Of a stretch of 64,000 nucleotides of DNA, positions 18,089 to 27,476 are shown in pieces. The notes under the pieces were generated by a model, which worked only from the letters and a program-made list of their open reading frames with translations, did no database searches and was not told where the DNA came from. The position numbers and the translations under genes are program-made. Source of the DNA: Pseudomonas ovata (GTDB lineage: Bacteria; Pseudomonadota; Gammaproteobacteria; Pseudomonadales; Pseudomonadaceae); the NCBI RefSeq assembly GCF_003131185.1, contig NZ_QFFU01000002.1:417233-481232 (forward strand), in the 5' to 3' direction. Positions within the stretch are counted from its first letter, which is position 1. Each line of letters starts with the position of its first letter.

Positions 18089-19195
18089 TTACTCCGTAGG
18101 CGATTCGGTATCGATATACCCAGGCACTTCGGCCAGTTCAAACTGGCGCTGCTGGTGCCGGTCGGTGCCGCGTCGGGCTGGCAGTTTTTCCAGCACCTGG
18201 GGCTGTCCGGTTTCCAGTGCACGCTCGATGGCTGCAACTACACGCACATCGCGCCAGCCTTCCTGACCATCGGCCTCGGGCATCTCGTTATTGAGAATGC
18301 AGTCGGAGAAATACGCTGTCTCACCGGCAAACTGATCCACCACCGGTTGCAGATGCTCACGGGTGTTATCGCCGATACGTGCCCGGTAACCGATGCTCAC
18401 GCCCTCCCCGTAGCCAAAGCACGGCGAGGCCTCGACCTCGCCCTTGCTGCCGATCAACTGGAAACGCTCACTGTCCGGCAGGCTGTAGCTGACCGTGAAA
18501 TGCGCCAGCCGCTCGCCCGGAAAGCGCAAGGCCACCGTCACCGTATCCCAGGTGCTGATGTCCCGGCCCGGCGTTTTGGTGCCAAAGGCGCTGACTTCGA
18601 TGGGTTCGTCGGCAAACAGCTGGCGCACCATATTCAGCGGGTAAGGCCCCATGTCGGGTACAGGGCCGGCACCAAAACCATGCTGCGCCCGATGATTGCT
18701 GGTTTTCACTGTCTGGGTGAAGGTCGAGGTAAACAGGCGCGGCTCGCCAAAGTCGCCCGCCCGCACCCGCTCGATGATCTCCAGCGTGCCCGGCTCGTGG
18801 TGCAGACGATAGGCGATCATCAGCTTGGTGCCGGTGCGATTGGCCGCTTCGATCATGGCGTGACAATCAGCCTCGTTAGTGGCCATGGGCTTTTCCAGTA
18901 GCACATGGACACCGGCCTCCAGGGCCGGCAGGACAAATTCGCGATGGCGGAAGTTGGGCGTAGCGATGTAAACGGCGTCGACCTCACCGGACTTGAGCAG
19001 CGAATCGTAGTCCTCATACCGATAGGCCTTGAGCCCGTACAACGCCGCCAGTTGATCGGCCTTTTGCGGGTCCCCGGTCACCAGGGCGGTCAGCACCGAG
19101 TTCTCGGTCTGACCGACGCCCGGCATGAACGCCCCTTGGGAAATCGACCCGCCACCCACTACGCCATAGCGAATCTTGCCGTCTGCTGTAGGCAT
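18089..19195 (-). CDS. Gfo/Idh/MocA-family oxidoreductase
   Basis: A 368-residue dehydrogenase. It has a Rossmann start (YGVVGGGSISQGAFMPGV), the family lysine motif HVLLEKPMATN, and the C-terminal beta domain with GPVPDMGPYPLNMVR. It resembles glucose-fructose oxidoreductase-like members that oxidise or reduce sugars with NAD(P). The start at 19195 (MPTADGKIRYG) is preceded by AGGAGATTCAAGG; an in-frame upstream extension is not family-like. Monocistronic with its own terminator. Substrate unknown. Confidence 0.83.
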   Translation of the reverse strand: MPTADGKIRYGVVGGGSISQGAFMPGVGQTENSVLTALVTGDPQKADQLAALYGLKAYRYEDYDSLLKSGEVDAVYIATPNFRHREFVLPALEAGVHVLLEKPMATNEADCHAMIEAANRTGTKLMIAYRLHHEPGTLEIIERVRAGDFGEPRLFTSTFTQTVKTSNHRAQHGFGAGPVPDMGPYPLNMVRQLFADEPIEVSAFGTKTPGRDISTWDTVTVALRFPGERLAHFTVSYSLPDSERFQLIGSKGEVEASPCFGYGEGVSIGYRARIGDNTREHLQPVVDQFAGETAYFSDCILNNEMPEADGQEGWRDVRVVAAIERALETGQPQVLEKLPARRGTDRHQQRQFELAEVPGYIDTESPTE

Positions 19196-19400
19196 CCTTG
19201 AATCTCCTCTTGAATGGGTAAATGTAGATAGCCCTTTCAAGATGGGCCTGTGACGGGCCGGGAAGTTCAGTGGGATTTTCAGGAATAACGACCAGCCCCA
19301 CCGCGCTGATCGATACCATCGTGCAGGACCGGCTTCAGCCGGCAATACTGCAGACCGGGCGCCACATGCATCTGGACAGTCCCGGTCCTTGCAAGCGCTA

Positions 19401-22400
19401 TCAGCCCGCCCTTACCTGCTGCAACACCACCTGCAGCGGATGCAGCACGACCTTGCCGTCCTGGCGCTTGACCTGGCTGCGGCACGAGTAACCATCCGCC
19501 ACCAGCCCGCCATCCGTCGCGTGCCTGGCCACCAGCGGTTGCCAGGACTGTGCATAGATAATGGCCGAAGTGCCGGCATTGCGGGTTTCGTGCCCGTAGG
19601 TGCCCGACATGCCGCAGCAGCCGCTGGGCAGTACATCGAGCTTCAGGCCCAGACGCGAGTAGGCTTTCTGCCACAAGCCGATGCTGCCCGGCTCGTTGGT
19701 CTTTTCGGTGCAGTGCGGCAGGAAGCGGAACACCTTGCCGGTGTCTTCGCGCTCGGGCAGTTGCGCGGTGGCCAGCCATTCCTGCGGCAACAGCACCGTG
19801 GGGGCTTCGGCGCCTACGGTCTTGGCGTATTCCTGGCGATAGACCAGGGTCATGGCCGGGTCCAGGCCCACCAGCGGGATGTCGAAGCCTTGCAGACGGC
19901 CCAGGGTCTGGCTGTTGTAATGGGCGGCCTTTTCGAACGCAGCCATGAAACCCTGCACTTGCAGCGGCTTGCCGTTGGAGGCATAGGGTGCCAGGTACAC
20001 CTGGTAGCCCAGGCGGCTGATCAGTTCCAGCCAGTCGGCAGCCAGGTGGGTTTCGAAATAACGCGTGAAGGCGTCCTGCACCAGGATCACGGTGCGCTCG
20101 CGCTGTGCGGGGCTCAGGGCCGCCAGGCGCTCGGGCGTCGCGATGCCAACGTTCCAGCGGGCACAGGCGGCGCGGAAATCCAGCAGGCTCAGCAACGGGC
20201 TGTCGACCATGCCGGCCACGTGCTCCAGCAGGTAGCGCACTGGCCTGGCACTCATGGTGGCGTTATACAGCCTGGGGAAACGCGCCAGGTACGGGATGGT
20301 GAACTCCAGCGAGCCGATCAGGTAGTCCTTGAGCGGGCGCAGGTAGCGGGTGTGATACAGCTCGAGAAACCGCGAGCGGAAGTCCGGCACGTTGACTTTG
20401 ACCGGGCATTGTCCCGCGCAGGACTTGCATGCCAGGCAGCCGGCCATGGCGTCATAGACCTCGTGCGAGAAGTCCTGCTGGCCACGGCGCCGGGCCAGGC
20501 TGTTGCGCGCCTTGCCCAGCAGCCCGCTCAGGGCGTTGCCGGAGCGGGCCTTGATGCTGGCCGCCAGTACGTCGATGTTCTGCTCGCCTTGCAGGCGCAG
20601 CCATTCGCGGATCAGCGAGGCACGGCCCTTGGGCGAATGGATGCGGTCGCGGGTGGCTTTCCACGACGGGCACATGGCGTCGTTGGGGTCGTAGTTGTAG
20701 CAGGCACCGTTGCCGTTGCAATGCACGGCACTTTCATAACTCTGCCACACGCGCTCATCAATGGTCCGGTCCAGCTCGCCGCGCAGCTCCACTTCATCGA
20801 CCAATGTCAGGCGGGCGGCCGGCACTGTGGCCGGCGTGGCGATCTTGCCGGGGTTGAGCTGGTTGTGGGGGTCGAAGGCCGCCTTGAGCGCCTGCAACGA
20901 CGGGTACAGCTCGCCAAAGTAGCCCGGCACGTACTGTGAACGCAGGCCCTTGCCATGCTCGCCCCACAACAGGCCGCCGTGCTTTTGCGTCAGCGCCGCC
21001 ACCTGGTCGGAGATCGGGCGGATCAACGCCGCCTGGGCCGGGTCTTTCATGTCCAGGATCGGCCGCACATGCAGCACGCCGGCGTCGACATGGCCGAACA
21101 TGCCGTATTGCAGGCCGTAGCTGTCGAGCAGGTCACGAAATTCCTGGATGAAATCGGCCAGGTTCTCCGGTGGCACGGCGGTGTCTTCCACGAACGGCTG
21201 CGGCCGCGCCTCGCCCTTGACGTTGCCCAGCAGGCCGACGGCGCGCTTGCGCATGGCGTAGATGCGGGTCATGGCGGCGTGGCCCACGGCCAGGGTATGG
21301 CCCAGGCGCACCACCGAGGTGTCGCGCTGCAAATGCTCGACGAAACCATGCACCTGGCGTTCGACGTCGTCCAGGTCATCGCCGCTGAACTCGATCAGGT
21401 TGATGCCCAGAGTCGGGGTCTCGGGGTTTTCCGGAAAATATTCGGCCACGCCGTGCCAGACGATGTCCTGCATGGCCAGCATCAGGACCTTGGAGTCGAC
21501 GGTTTCGATCGACAGTGGCTTGAGCGCCATCAGCGCCTTGGCGTCACGCAGGGCATCCATGAAGCCGGCATAGCGCACATTGACCAGGATCGAGTGCCTG
21601 GGGATCGGCAGCACGTTCAGGCGCGCCTCGACGATAAAGCCCAGCGAGCCCTCCGAACCACACAGCACGCTGTTGAGGTTGAAGCGCCCGTCTGCTTCGC
21701 GCAGGTGCGCCAGGTCGTAGCCGGTCAGGCAGCGGTTGAGGGGCGGAAAGATGTCCTTGATCAGTTGCGCCTGTTCATCGGCAATGCCCTGCGCGCAGCG
21801 ATACACCTCGGCGCCGCGGTCGTTGCGGGCCTGCTCGGCGGCCACGGCCTGATCATCCATCACATGGCTGTACACCCGGGCGCCGCCGAGCAGCACGGTG
21901 GACAGGTCGAGCACGTGGTCGCGGGTCTTGCCGTAGGTGCAACTGCCCTGGCCGCTGGCGTCGGTGTTGATCATGCCGCCGATGGTGGCGCGGTTGGAAG
22001 TCGACAGCTCCGGGGCGAAGAACAGCCCGTGCGGCTTGAGTGCGGCATTGAGCTGGTCCTTGACCACACCGGTCTGCACCCGCACCCAGCGCTCCTCGAC
22101 ATTGATTTCCAGGATGCGGTTCATGTGCCGCGACAGGTCGACGATCACCCCGTCAGTCAGCGACTGGCCATTGGTGCCCGTACCGCCGCCGCGCGGGGTC
22201 AGGACAATGCTGTGGAATTCCGGCCGGGCGGCCAGGCGCGCCACGATTTCGACATCGCCGCTGTCGCGGGGAAACACCGCCGCTTGCGGCAGGCGCTGGT
22301 AGATCGAGTTGTCGGTGGCCAGCACGGTGCGCAGCCCATGGTCACGGGCAATGTCGCCGGCAAAGCCTGCACCGGCCAGGGCGGTGAGGAAGCGGTCATA

Positions 22401-22442
22401 CAGGTCGGCCTGTCCGGTCGCGGGTTTGAGCAAGGCAATCAT
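19401..22442 (-). CDS. ydiJ: YdiJ-type FAD/Fe-S D-2-hydroxyacid dehydrogenase
   Basis: A 1013-residue fusion, the usual size for YdiJ. The FAD-binding PCMH domain comes first (TPRGGGTGTNGQSLTDG), then an FAD-oxidase C-terminal domain (GHVDAGVLHVRP), then a ferredoxin-like 4Fe-4S segment (CLACKSCAGQCPVKVN) and a CCG heterodisulphide-reductase-type domain (LPSGCCGMSGTYGHE). YdiJ proteins oxidise D-2-hydroxyglutarate and related 2-hydroxyacids, passing electrons to the respiratory chain. It is divergent from a LysR gene 160 bases away, the likely regulator. Confidence 0.9.
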   Translation of the reverse strand: MIALLKPATGQADLYDRFLTALAGAGFAGDIARDHGLRTVLATDNSIYQRLPQAAVFPRDSGDVEIVARLAARPEFHSIVLTPRGGGTGTNGQSLTDGVIVDLSRHMNRILEINVEERWVRVQTGVVKDQLNAALKPHGLFFAPELSTSNRATIGGMINTDASGQGSCTYGKTRDHVLDLSTVLLGGARVYSHVMDDQAVAAEQARNDRGAEVYRCAQGIADEQAQLIKDIFPPLNRCLTGYDLAHLREADGRFNLNSVLCGSEGSLGFIVEARLNVLPIPRHSILVNVRYAGFMDALRDAKALMALKPLSIETVDSKVLMLAMQDIVWHGVAEYFPENPETPTLGINLIEFSGDDLDDVERQVHGFVEHLQRDTSVVRLGHTLAVGHAAMTRIYAMRKRAVGLLGNVKGEARPQPFVEDTAVPPENLADFIQEFRDLLDSYGLQYGMFGHVDAGVLHVRPILDMKDPAQAALIRPISDQVAALTQKHGGLLWGEHGKGLRSQYVPGYFGELYPSLQALKAAFDPHNQLNPGKIATPATVPAARLTLVDEVELRGELDRTIDERVWQSYESAVHCNGNGACYNYDPNDAMCPSWKATRDRIHSPKGRASLIREWLRLQGEQNIDVLAASIKARSGNALSGLLGKARNSLARRRGQQDFSHEVYDAMAGCLACKSCAGQCPVKVNVPDFRSRFLELYHTRYLRPLKDYLIGSLEFTIPYLARFPRLYNATMSARPVRYLLEHVAGMVDSPLLSLLDFRAACARWNVGIATPERLAALSPAQRERTVILVQDAFTRYFETHLAADWLELISRLGYQVYLAPYASNGKPLQVQGFMAAFEKAAHYNSQTLGRLQGFDIPLVGLDPAMTLVYRQEYAKTVGAEAPTVLLPQEWLATAQLPEREDTGKVFRFLPHCTEKTNEPGSIGLWQKAYSRLGLKLDVLPSGCCGMSGTYGHETRNAGTSAIIYAQSWQPLVARHATDGGLVADGYSCRSQVKRQDGKVVLHPLQVVLQQVRAG

Positions 22443-22602
22443 GGCGTACTTCCTGTCTCGAAGACTTTTTATATGCAGAACACGTATGCTGGCGCCAACG
22501 CCCGGCCACGGCCTATCAACGGTTGAGGTGGATTTTCGGCCACAACCGACGTACTGGCAAATGTAAAACCCGGCGGTTTTGCATGAGTTTTATGAATGAG
22601 CG

Positions 22603-23511
22603 ATGTTGACGCCTATGAACCCACGACGCCTGACCCCTTCGATGTCGCTGTTGATCGCTTTCGAGGCGGCGGCGCGCCATGGCAGCTTTACCAAGGCCGC
22701 CGACGAACTGGCACTGACCCAGAGCGCGATCAGCCGCCAGGTGCAGGCCCTGGAAGCACAACTGGACGTCGAGCTGTTCAAGCGCGACGGCCGGCGCATC
22801 GAACTGACAACGGCCGGCGCCCTGTACCAGCATGAACTGGCCGCTGCGCTGGGGCGGATCCGCAGCGCGACGTTGCAGACCATTGCGCATAAATCCGAAA
22901 GCGGCACCCTGAACCTGGCGGTGCTGCCGACCTTCGGTTCACGCTGGCTGCTGCCGCAGATGCATGACTTTTACGCCCGGCATCCGGGGTCTGTGGTGCA
23001 CATTCATTCGCGTATCGCCCTGAACGACCTCAGCTCGGCCGCCCAGGACATGCACGCGCTGATCTGCGCAGGCAACGGCAACTGGCCAGGCTATATCGCC
23101 CACCCGCTGATGGCCGAGACCTTGCGGGTGATCGCCAGCCCCGACGCCCTGCCCGGCCATGCCGGGATGCGCCCACAGGACGTGGCCCAACACTCGCTGC
23201 TGAGTGTGGTCTCGCGGCCCAATGCCTGGTCGGACTGGTTCGAGCATAACGGACTTGACCATCATATCCTGCGACCCGGCCCGAGCTTCGAGGTCACCTC
23301 ACACTTGATCCAGGCCGTGGCCGCCGGTATCGGTATCGCCCTGGTGCCCAGCGTGCTGGTGCGTGACGAACTGGCCCGTGGCGAGCTGGTCAGCCTGTTC
23401 GAGCCGATGAACAGCGGGCGCAGCTATTACCTGGCGTATGCCACACGGTTTCAGAATTTGCCGTCGTTGTGTGTGTTTCGGGACTGGTTGCTGGCCAATA
23501 CGAACACGTGA
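22603..23511 (+). CDS. LysR-family regulator (GcvA-like)
   Basis: A 302-residue LysR protein. The winged helix is clear: SMSLLIAFEAAARHGSFTKA, then DELALTQSAISRQVQALE. The C-terminal co-inducer domain follows (LAVLPTFGSRWLLPQM, typical of the GcvA branch). The start may be ATG 22603 or 22615; neither has a strong ribosome-binding site. Its divergent placement makes the ydiJ promoter the obvious target, perhaps with a 2-hydroxyacid as ligand. Confidence 0.87.
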   Translation: MLTPMNPRRLTPSMSLLIAFEAAARHGSFTKAADELALTQSAISRQVQALEAQLDVELFKRDGRRIELTTAGALYQHELAAALGRIRSATLQTIAHKSESGTLNLAVLPTFGSRWLLPQMHDFYARHPGSVVHIHSRIALNDLSSAAQDMHALICAGNGNWPGYIAHPLMAETLRVIASPDALPGHAGMRPQDVAQHSLLSVVSRPNAWSDWFEHNGLDHHILRPGPSFEVTSHLIQAVAAGIGIALVPSVLVRDELARGELVSLFEPMNSGRSYYLAYATRFQNLPSLCVFRDWLLANTNT

Positions 23512-23514
23512 TCG

Positions 23515-23637
23515 GTAGGAGCGCGCTCTGCCCGCGACCGGCTGCGTAGCAGTCGTAAAATTTCAGCGTTTCCGAAATTTTACGAGCGCTACGCACTCGG
23601 TCGCGGTGGTCCGGCATTCCGGCAAGCGCGCTCCTAC
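23515..23637. repeat. REP-like inverted pair (REPIN)
   Basis: GTAGGAGCGCGCT at 23515 faces its complement AGCGCGCTCCTAC ending at 23637. Inside them, GACCG...GCGTAGCAG...GTAAAATTTC pairs imperfectly with GAAATTTTAC...GCTACGC...CGGTCGC. The end sequence is the kind of REP found in hundreds of copies in Pseudomonas genomes, usually between genes, as here after the LysR gene. Confidence 0.75.
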
Positions 23638-23786
23638 CTGGACTGTATTTGCTGCGCGACAGCGCTGTGCCTTAGCGCGTGCCAGTGACACAACGCCAAG
23701 GCAAGGCTTACGTGTGGCGCCTTTCCAGGCTCAAGCCGTTCCTGCATGGGTTATGCGCAGCGTCGTACCGCCTCGCCTGTGTACAC

Positions 23787-24683
23787 TCAATGCCCATTCT
23801 GATCCCACACCCAATCCCATAGCCCCGGCAGATGCACGAGGGTCTGGCCATCCTGCACAGTGCGGGCCATGGCAGCACGCTGCAACTCGGCGGGGTTGTC
23901 ATAGAAGGGCTTGGGCGCCAGGGGCACACCGTTCTGGCGGGCGCTGTCGATAAGGATCTGCAGGTATTCCTGGACATGCCGGGCGCTGTAGCGGTTGATG
24001 TCATGGAAGGTCACCACCACTGGCGTGGCGCCATCCACCGCCGGCAATTCACCCCGCACCATGCGTTCTCGCACCAGCGACACCTCTCGCAGAAAGTGCG
24101 CACGGCGCCGCGGACTCATGTTGAAGCCCCAGATCTTGCCGTCGTTGGCACTCAGGTCGGTGAGCAACACATGCAGGCCATGGCGCGTGTAGGCCGCGAA
24201 GGTGCGCTGGTCGTAGTTCCAGAACGGCGGACGCACCAGCGTGGCCTGCTGGCCGCTCTGGGCCTGGATGATCTGCAGGCCGTCGGTCAGTGACTGTTCC
24301 AGCGCCTCGGGACTGAGCGAGCGGTGGTTGGTGTGGCGTGGCGTGGCGCTGTGAAATCCCAGGATATGCTGCTCACGGCCTTCACGGCGCATCAGCTCAC
24401 GGCCCGTTTCGGTTCGCCCACCGCCAACAGCACCGGTCTGCACAAAGAACACCGCCTTGATCCCGGCCTGCACCGGATTATCGGCCAGCCCCTCAAGCAC
24501 CTGCTCGGTAGGGTTGTAAAAGCCCGAGCCACTGGGGCCGTCGTCGAAGGTCAGGACAAACCGCACCGGCGGCACTTGGCGCAGTTGCTCGGCGGTCTGT
24601 TGGGTCAGGGGTAAAGGGGCGCCAATGCAGCCCGATAACAGGCAGGCGACAAACAGCCAAAAGACGGCAAGAACGGTTTTCAT
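23787..24683 (-). CDS. polysaccharide deacetylase family lipoprotein
   Basis: A 298-residue NodB-homology protein. An N-terminal lipobox (LLSGC) predicts a lipoprotein. The deacetylase motifs are visible: VLTFDDGPSG (motif 1), the metal histidines in GFHSATPRHTNH (motif 2) and VRPPFWNYD (motif 3). Members remove N-acetyl or O-acetyl groups from cell-wall or exopolysaccharide sugars at the cell surface. There are no exopolysaccharide synthesis genes beside it, so the polymer is unknown. Confidence 0.84.
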   Translation of the reverse strand: MKTVLAVFWLFVACLLSGCIGAPLPLTQQTAEQLRQVPPVRFVLTFDDGPSGSGFYNPTEQVLEGLADNPVQAGIKAVFFVQTGAVGGGRTETGRELMRREGREQHILGFHSATPRHTNHRSLSPEALEQSLTDGLQIIQAQSGQQATLVRPPFWNYDQRTFAAYTRHGLHVLLTDLSANDGKIWGFNMSPRRRAHFLREVSLVRERMVRGELPAVDGATPVVVTFHDINRYSARHVQEYLQILIDSARQNGVPLAPKPFYDNPAELQRAAMARTVQDGQTLVHLPGLWDWVWDQNGH

Positions 24684-24785
24684 GATTGACCCGGGCAGCT
24701 CCGCTCAGCGAAGGCTTGAGCGAAAAGCTGCACACACTAGCGGCCGTCGTGCGTTAACACCAGCGCAGCCTACCGGCCACCGGCA

Positions 24786-25463
24786 TCAGGTTGGGCAACT
24801 GACGGTGCCGTTGTTGAGGTTCTGCTTGTGAATCTGATAATCGAGGGTGGCCTTGCCATTGGTCCACTTGAGGGTCATCACCAGCAATGAGTCGAAATCG
24901 TCGCCAGTCCAGTCATCAATCAGCCGGGTTTTCTTGCCTGAAGCCTCCTCGGCCACCTTGTTGACCAGGTCCGGCAGGTAGCCATGAGACCAGGCGGTAT
25001 AAATAGTGGCGTCGTGGTACTTGGCTTCCATCAATTCATGGGCCAGATCGCTGGTGTCGTTGGCGCTGAAGTCGATATTCACCGGCAGGCCAAGCTTGAT
25101 GGCGCTCGGGCCGATGGTCATCAGTGGCCGGATGTAGCTATAGGAATGGTCGCCCTCGCCCTCTTCCACCTGGCGGCTGGGGTTGGCGGCGAAGATGAAG
25201 TCGGCCTTGCCGAACTCGTTGGGCAACAGTTCGGCCAGGTCCAGCGCACGATTAAGCCCCTGGCAATTGAGTTGCCCCAGGCCCATGGCCGGCTTCTCGG
25301 CGTGGCGCAGAAATACCAGGGTCTGGGTGCCGTTCTTGGGCTCGGCATGCACGCCCTGGCCGCTGGAAAACCAGAAGACCGCCGACGCACTGAGCGCCAG
25401 CGGCAAAGCCAGCCAGCGGGCTTTGCGCCAATGGCCCAGGGAAGAGGTGAGATGCTTGATCAT
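24786..25463 (-). CDS. histidine phosphatase superfamily protein, membrane-anchored or exported
   Basis: A 225-residue protein with an N-terminal hydrophobic segment (residues about 16-40, LALPLALSASAVFWFSSG) followed by the histidine phosphatase signature LVFLRHAEKP and the distal region AWSHGYLPDLV. The single hydrophobic helix could be a signal peptide ending HAEP or an anchor. These enzymes transfer phosphate through the His in RHAEK. The substrate is not evident. It is downstream of the polyamine-binding protein gene but about 270 bases away. Confidence 0.75.
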   Translation of the reverse strand: MIKHLTSSLGHWRKARWLALPLALSASAVFWFSSGQGVHAEPKNGTQTLVFLRHAEKPAMGLGQLNCQGLNRALDLAELLPNEFGKADFIFAANPSRQVEEGEGDHSYSYIRPLMTIGPSAIKLGLPVNIDFSANDTSDLAHELMEAKYHDATIYTAWSHGYLPDLVNKVAEEASGKKTRLIDDWTGDDFDSLLVMTLKWTNGKATLDYQIHKQNLNNGTVSCPT

Positions 25464-25731
25464 ATTCAGAATCCGGTGCAGGTTTTTATCAATGCAATTT
25501 TGTCCAGTCACTGCGGCAACATTGCCAGACCTGGTGGCTTCATGAATCCATCCGGTGGGTATTACGTCCTTGCAACAGCCTGTCCAGAGGCTAGTCGCCG
25601 TATGTTGCGGTATGAAGAAGACCTGCATGAGAGTCGAAAAAAGGCACACCGTTGCAAGCGCCCGGGAAAAATATGCGCTCGGGCGTCGAAAAAGCGTGAA
25701 GAACCCCCTGCCAATACGGGTTATTGGCGCG

Positions 25732-26811
25732 TCATTGCGGGCGTTTGATGCGCTCCCAGATCTGGTTACGCCATGTTTCAACCTCGGGTTTTACGGCTTC
25801 GAGGACGAACATGCGGCTGACCATGTCGGCATTGGGGTAGATTGTGGTGTCGTTCCACAGCTTCGGCGCGATCAGGGCATCGGCCTTTTCGTTGCCGTTG
25901 GCGTAATGCATCTGGTTGGTGATGTTGGCAATCACCTCAGGGCGCAGCAAATAGTTCATGAAGGCATAGGCGGCCTTTTCGTTAGGCGCATCGATCGGCA
26001 TCGCCACCATGTCGAACCACATCGGCGCCCCTTCCCTGGGCACCACATAATCGATGGCTTCATGGCGGCCAGCCTTGGCGGCGAGCGCCTGGGCCTGGGA
26101 AATGTCACCGGAAAACCCCACGGCCACGCATATCTTGCCCTCGGCCAGATCGGCGATGTAGCTGTTCTGGTGAAAATAGCGCACATAAGGTCGCACGCTG
26201 GCCAACAGGGCCTCAGCCTTTACGTAGTCGGCCGGGTCTTCGCTATGCGCAGCCAGGTTCAGGTAATTCAGGGCGATGGGCAGCATCTCGGGGGCATTGT
26301 CGATCAGGGCCACACCGCACTCGGCCAGTTTTTTCATGTTCTCGGGCTTGAGCACCAGGTCCCAGGAGTCCAGAGGCACGTTGTCGCCCAGTGCAGCCTT
26401 GACCCTGGCTCGATTGAAGCCAATGCCGGTGCTGCCCCACAGGTAAGGGAAACCATGGGCATTGCCCGGGTCGTTGACCTGCAAGGCTTGCAGCAGCACC
26501 GGATTGAGGTTGTTCCAGTTCGGCAATTGACGCCGGTCCAGTGCCTTGAGCGCGCCGGCATCGACCTGCCGGGCCAGGAAGTGCACCGAGGGAAACACCA
26601 CGTCGTAGCCAGAGGCACGCGCCAGCAATTGAGTATTGAGGTCTTCGTTGCTCAGGAAGGTGCTGTAGTTGCCCTTGATACCGGTGGCAGACTGAAAACC
26701 CTTGAGGGTGTCGGCCGCAATGTAGTCAGTCCAGTTATGGATATTGACGGTGTCGGCCGCCTGCAGAACCGGCGACGCCAGCAGTAGTCCCGACAGGGTG
26801 ATTCTCAGCAT
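25732..26811 (-). CDS. polyamine-type ABC transporter substrate-binding protein
   Basis: A 359-residue periplasmic binding protein of the PotF/SpuD type. It has a signal peptide ending VLQAAD, then TVNIHNWTDYIAADTLKGFQ and YDVVFPSVHFLARQ, features shared by putrescine and spermidine receptors. No transport permease or ATPase gene is adjacent, so it may use the components of another spermidine/putrescine system or act as a sensor partner. Confidence 0.83.
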   Translation of the reverse strand: MLRITLSGLLLASPVLQAADTVNIHNWTDYIAADTLKGFQSATGIKGNYSTFLSNEDLNTQLLARASGYDVVFPSVHFLARQVDAGALKALDRRQLPNWNNLNPVLLQALQVNDPGNAHGFPYLWGSTGIGFNRARVKAALGDNVPLDSWDLVLKPENMKKLAECGVALIDNAPEMLPIALNYLNLAAHSEDPADYVKAEALLASVRPYVRYFHQNSYIADLAEGKICVAVGFSGDISQAQALAAKAGRHEAIDYVVPREGAPMWFDMVAMPIDAPNEKAAYAFMNYLLRPEVIANITNQMHYANGNEKADALIAPKLWNDTTIYPNADMVSRMFVLEAVKPEVETWRNQIWERIKRPQ

Positions 26812-27136
26812 TGCACAGTCCTCGACTTCGAGGCCTCAGCTTGCCTTCTATATGCTCACGCTTCAATGGAAAAACAAGGCTGGCGCGGCCTGAACGGCCG
26901 CAGAGGTTGTTACAAACATGACCCACCTCAACAAATCGAAATAATAAGCGACCGTTTGCCTGATTGTTTGTTGCCTGTCGCAATGCAGTGCTATTTTCAG
27001 TGCTCGTTCAAGACATTTCTGACAAACCTGCAGGAATTTGTCCGCCCCTTGGGGTACTGACACACGGCCCTGCGCAGAGACGTCTTGCCCTGACACTCTG
27101 GCATCGGATGGTGCTCGTCTGTAACAGGTGGGTCTC
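26812..27136. other. 325-base divergent intergenic region
   Basis: Lies between the minus-strand binding-protein gene and the plus-strand DUF1652 gene. It is A/T-richer around 26920-26975 and probably holds both promoters. I see no ORF or clear operator. Confidence 0.45.
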
Positions 27137-27397
27137 ATGAACAAGGTCACCTTTCCCAATGCCTGCCAACTCATGCGCTGGCATTTCCATCCTGTGGGCT
27201 TTGAAGCCACCATGGATGCCCCCTGCAGCATGATTGCCCGCCTGTTTGATCGCGCCAGCGGCGAAACCCTCGTGGCCATCGCGGGGCTGCCCTGCGCCAC
27301 GGTGATGAACGCCCGCGACGTGGAAGTGATCATTGAAGCCATCGAGGCCGAAATGGAGCTTTTCAGCCTGCCTGGCAATCTGCTGCAGTTGTCTTGA
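27137..27397 (+). CDS. DUF1652 protein
   Basis: An 86-residue protein matching DUF1652, a small family largely confined to Pseudomonas: NACQLMRWHFHPVGFEA, IARLFDRASGETLVAIAGL and a helical C-terminus (DVEVIIEAIEAEMELF). Function is unknown. The ATG at 27137 has AGGTGGG upstream and is preferred over a GTG three codons earlier. Confidence 0.78.
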   Translation: MNKVTFPNACQLMRWHFHPVGFEATMDAPCSMIARLFDRASGETLVAIAGLPCATVMNARDVEVIIEAIEAEMELFSLPGNLLQLS

Positions 27398-27476
27398 ACA
27401 GCCGCACAGCGATCACTCACCGACAGCGACCTGGCAGACTTGGGGCGCCTGGTCCGGGGCCTGACACATCGACTAC

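Noticed and set aside
19389..22526. Two long plus-strand ORFs (516 and 523 codons) opposite ydiJ
   Set aside because: They are mirror frames of a high-GC gene; their translations are low-complexity with many His/Gln/Gly/Ala and no motifs, whereas ydiJ shows all family motifs.
25555..26787. 410-codon plus-strand ORF
   Set aside because: Antisense to the polyamine-binding protein gene; no family pattern.
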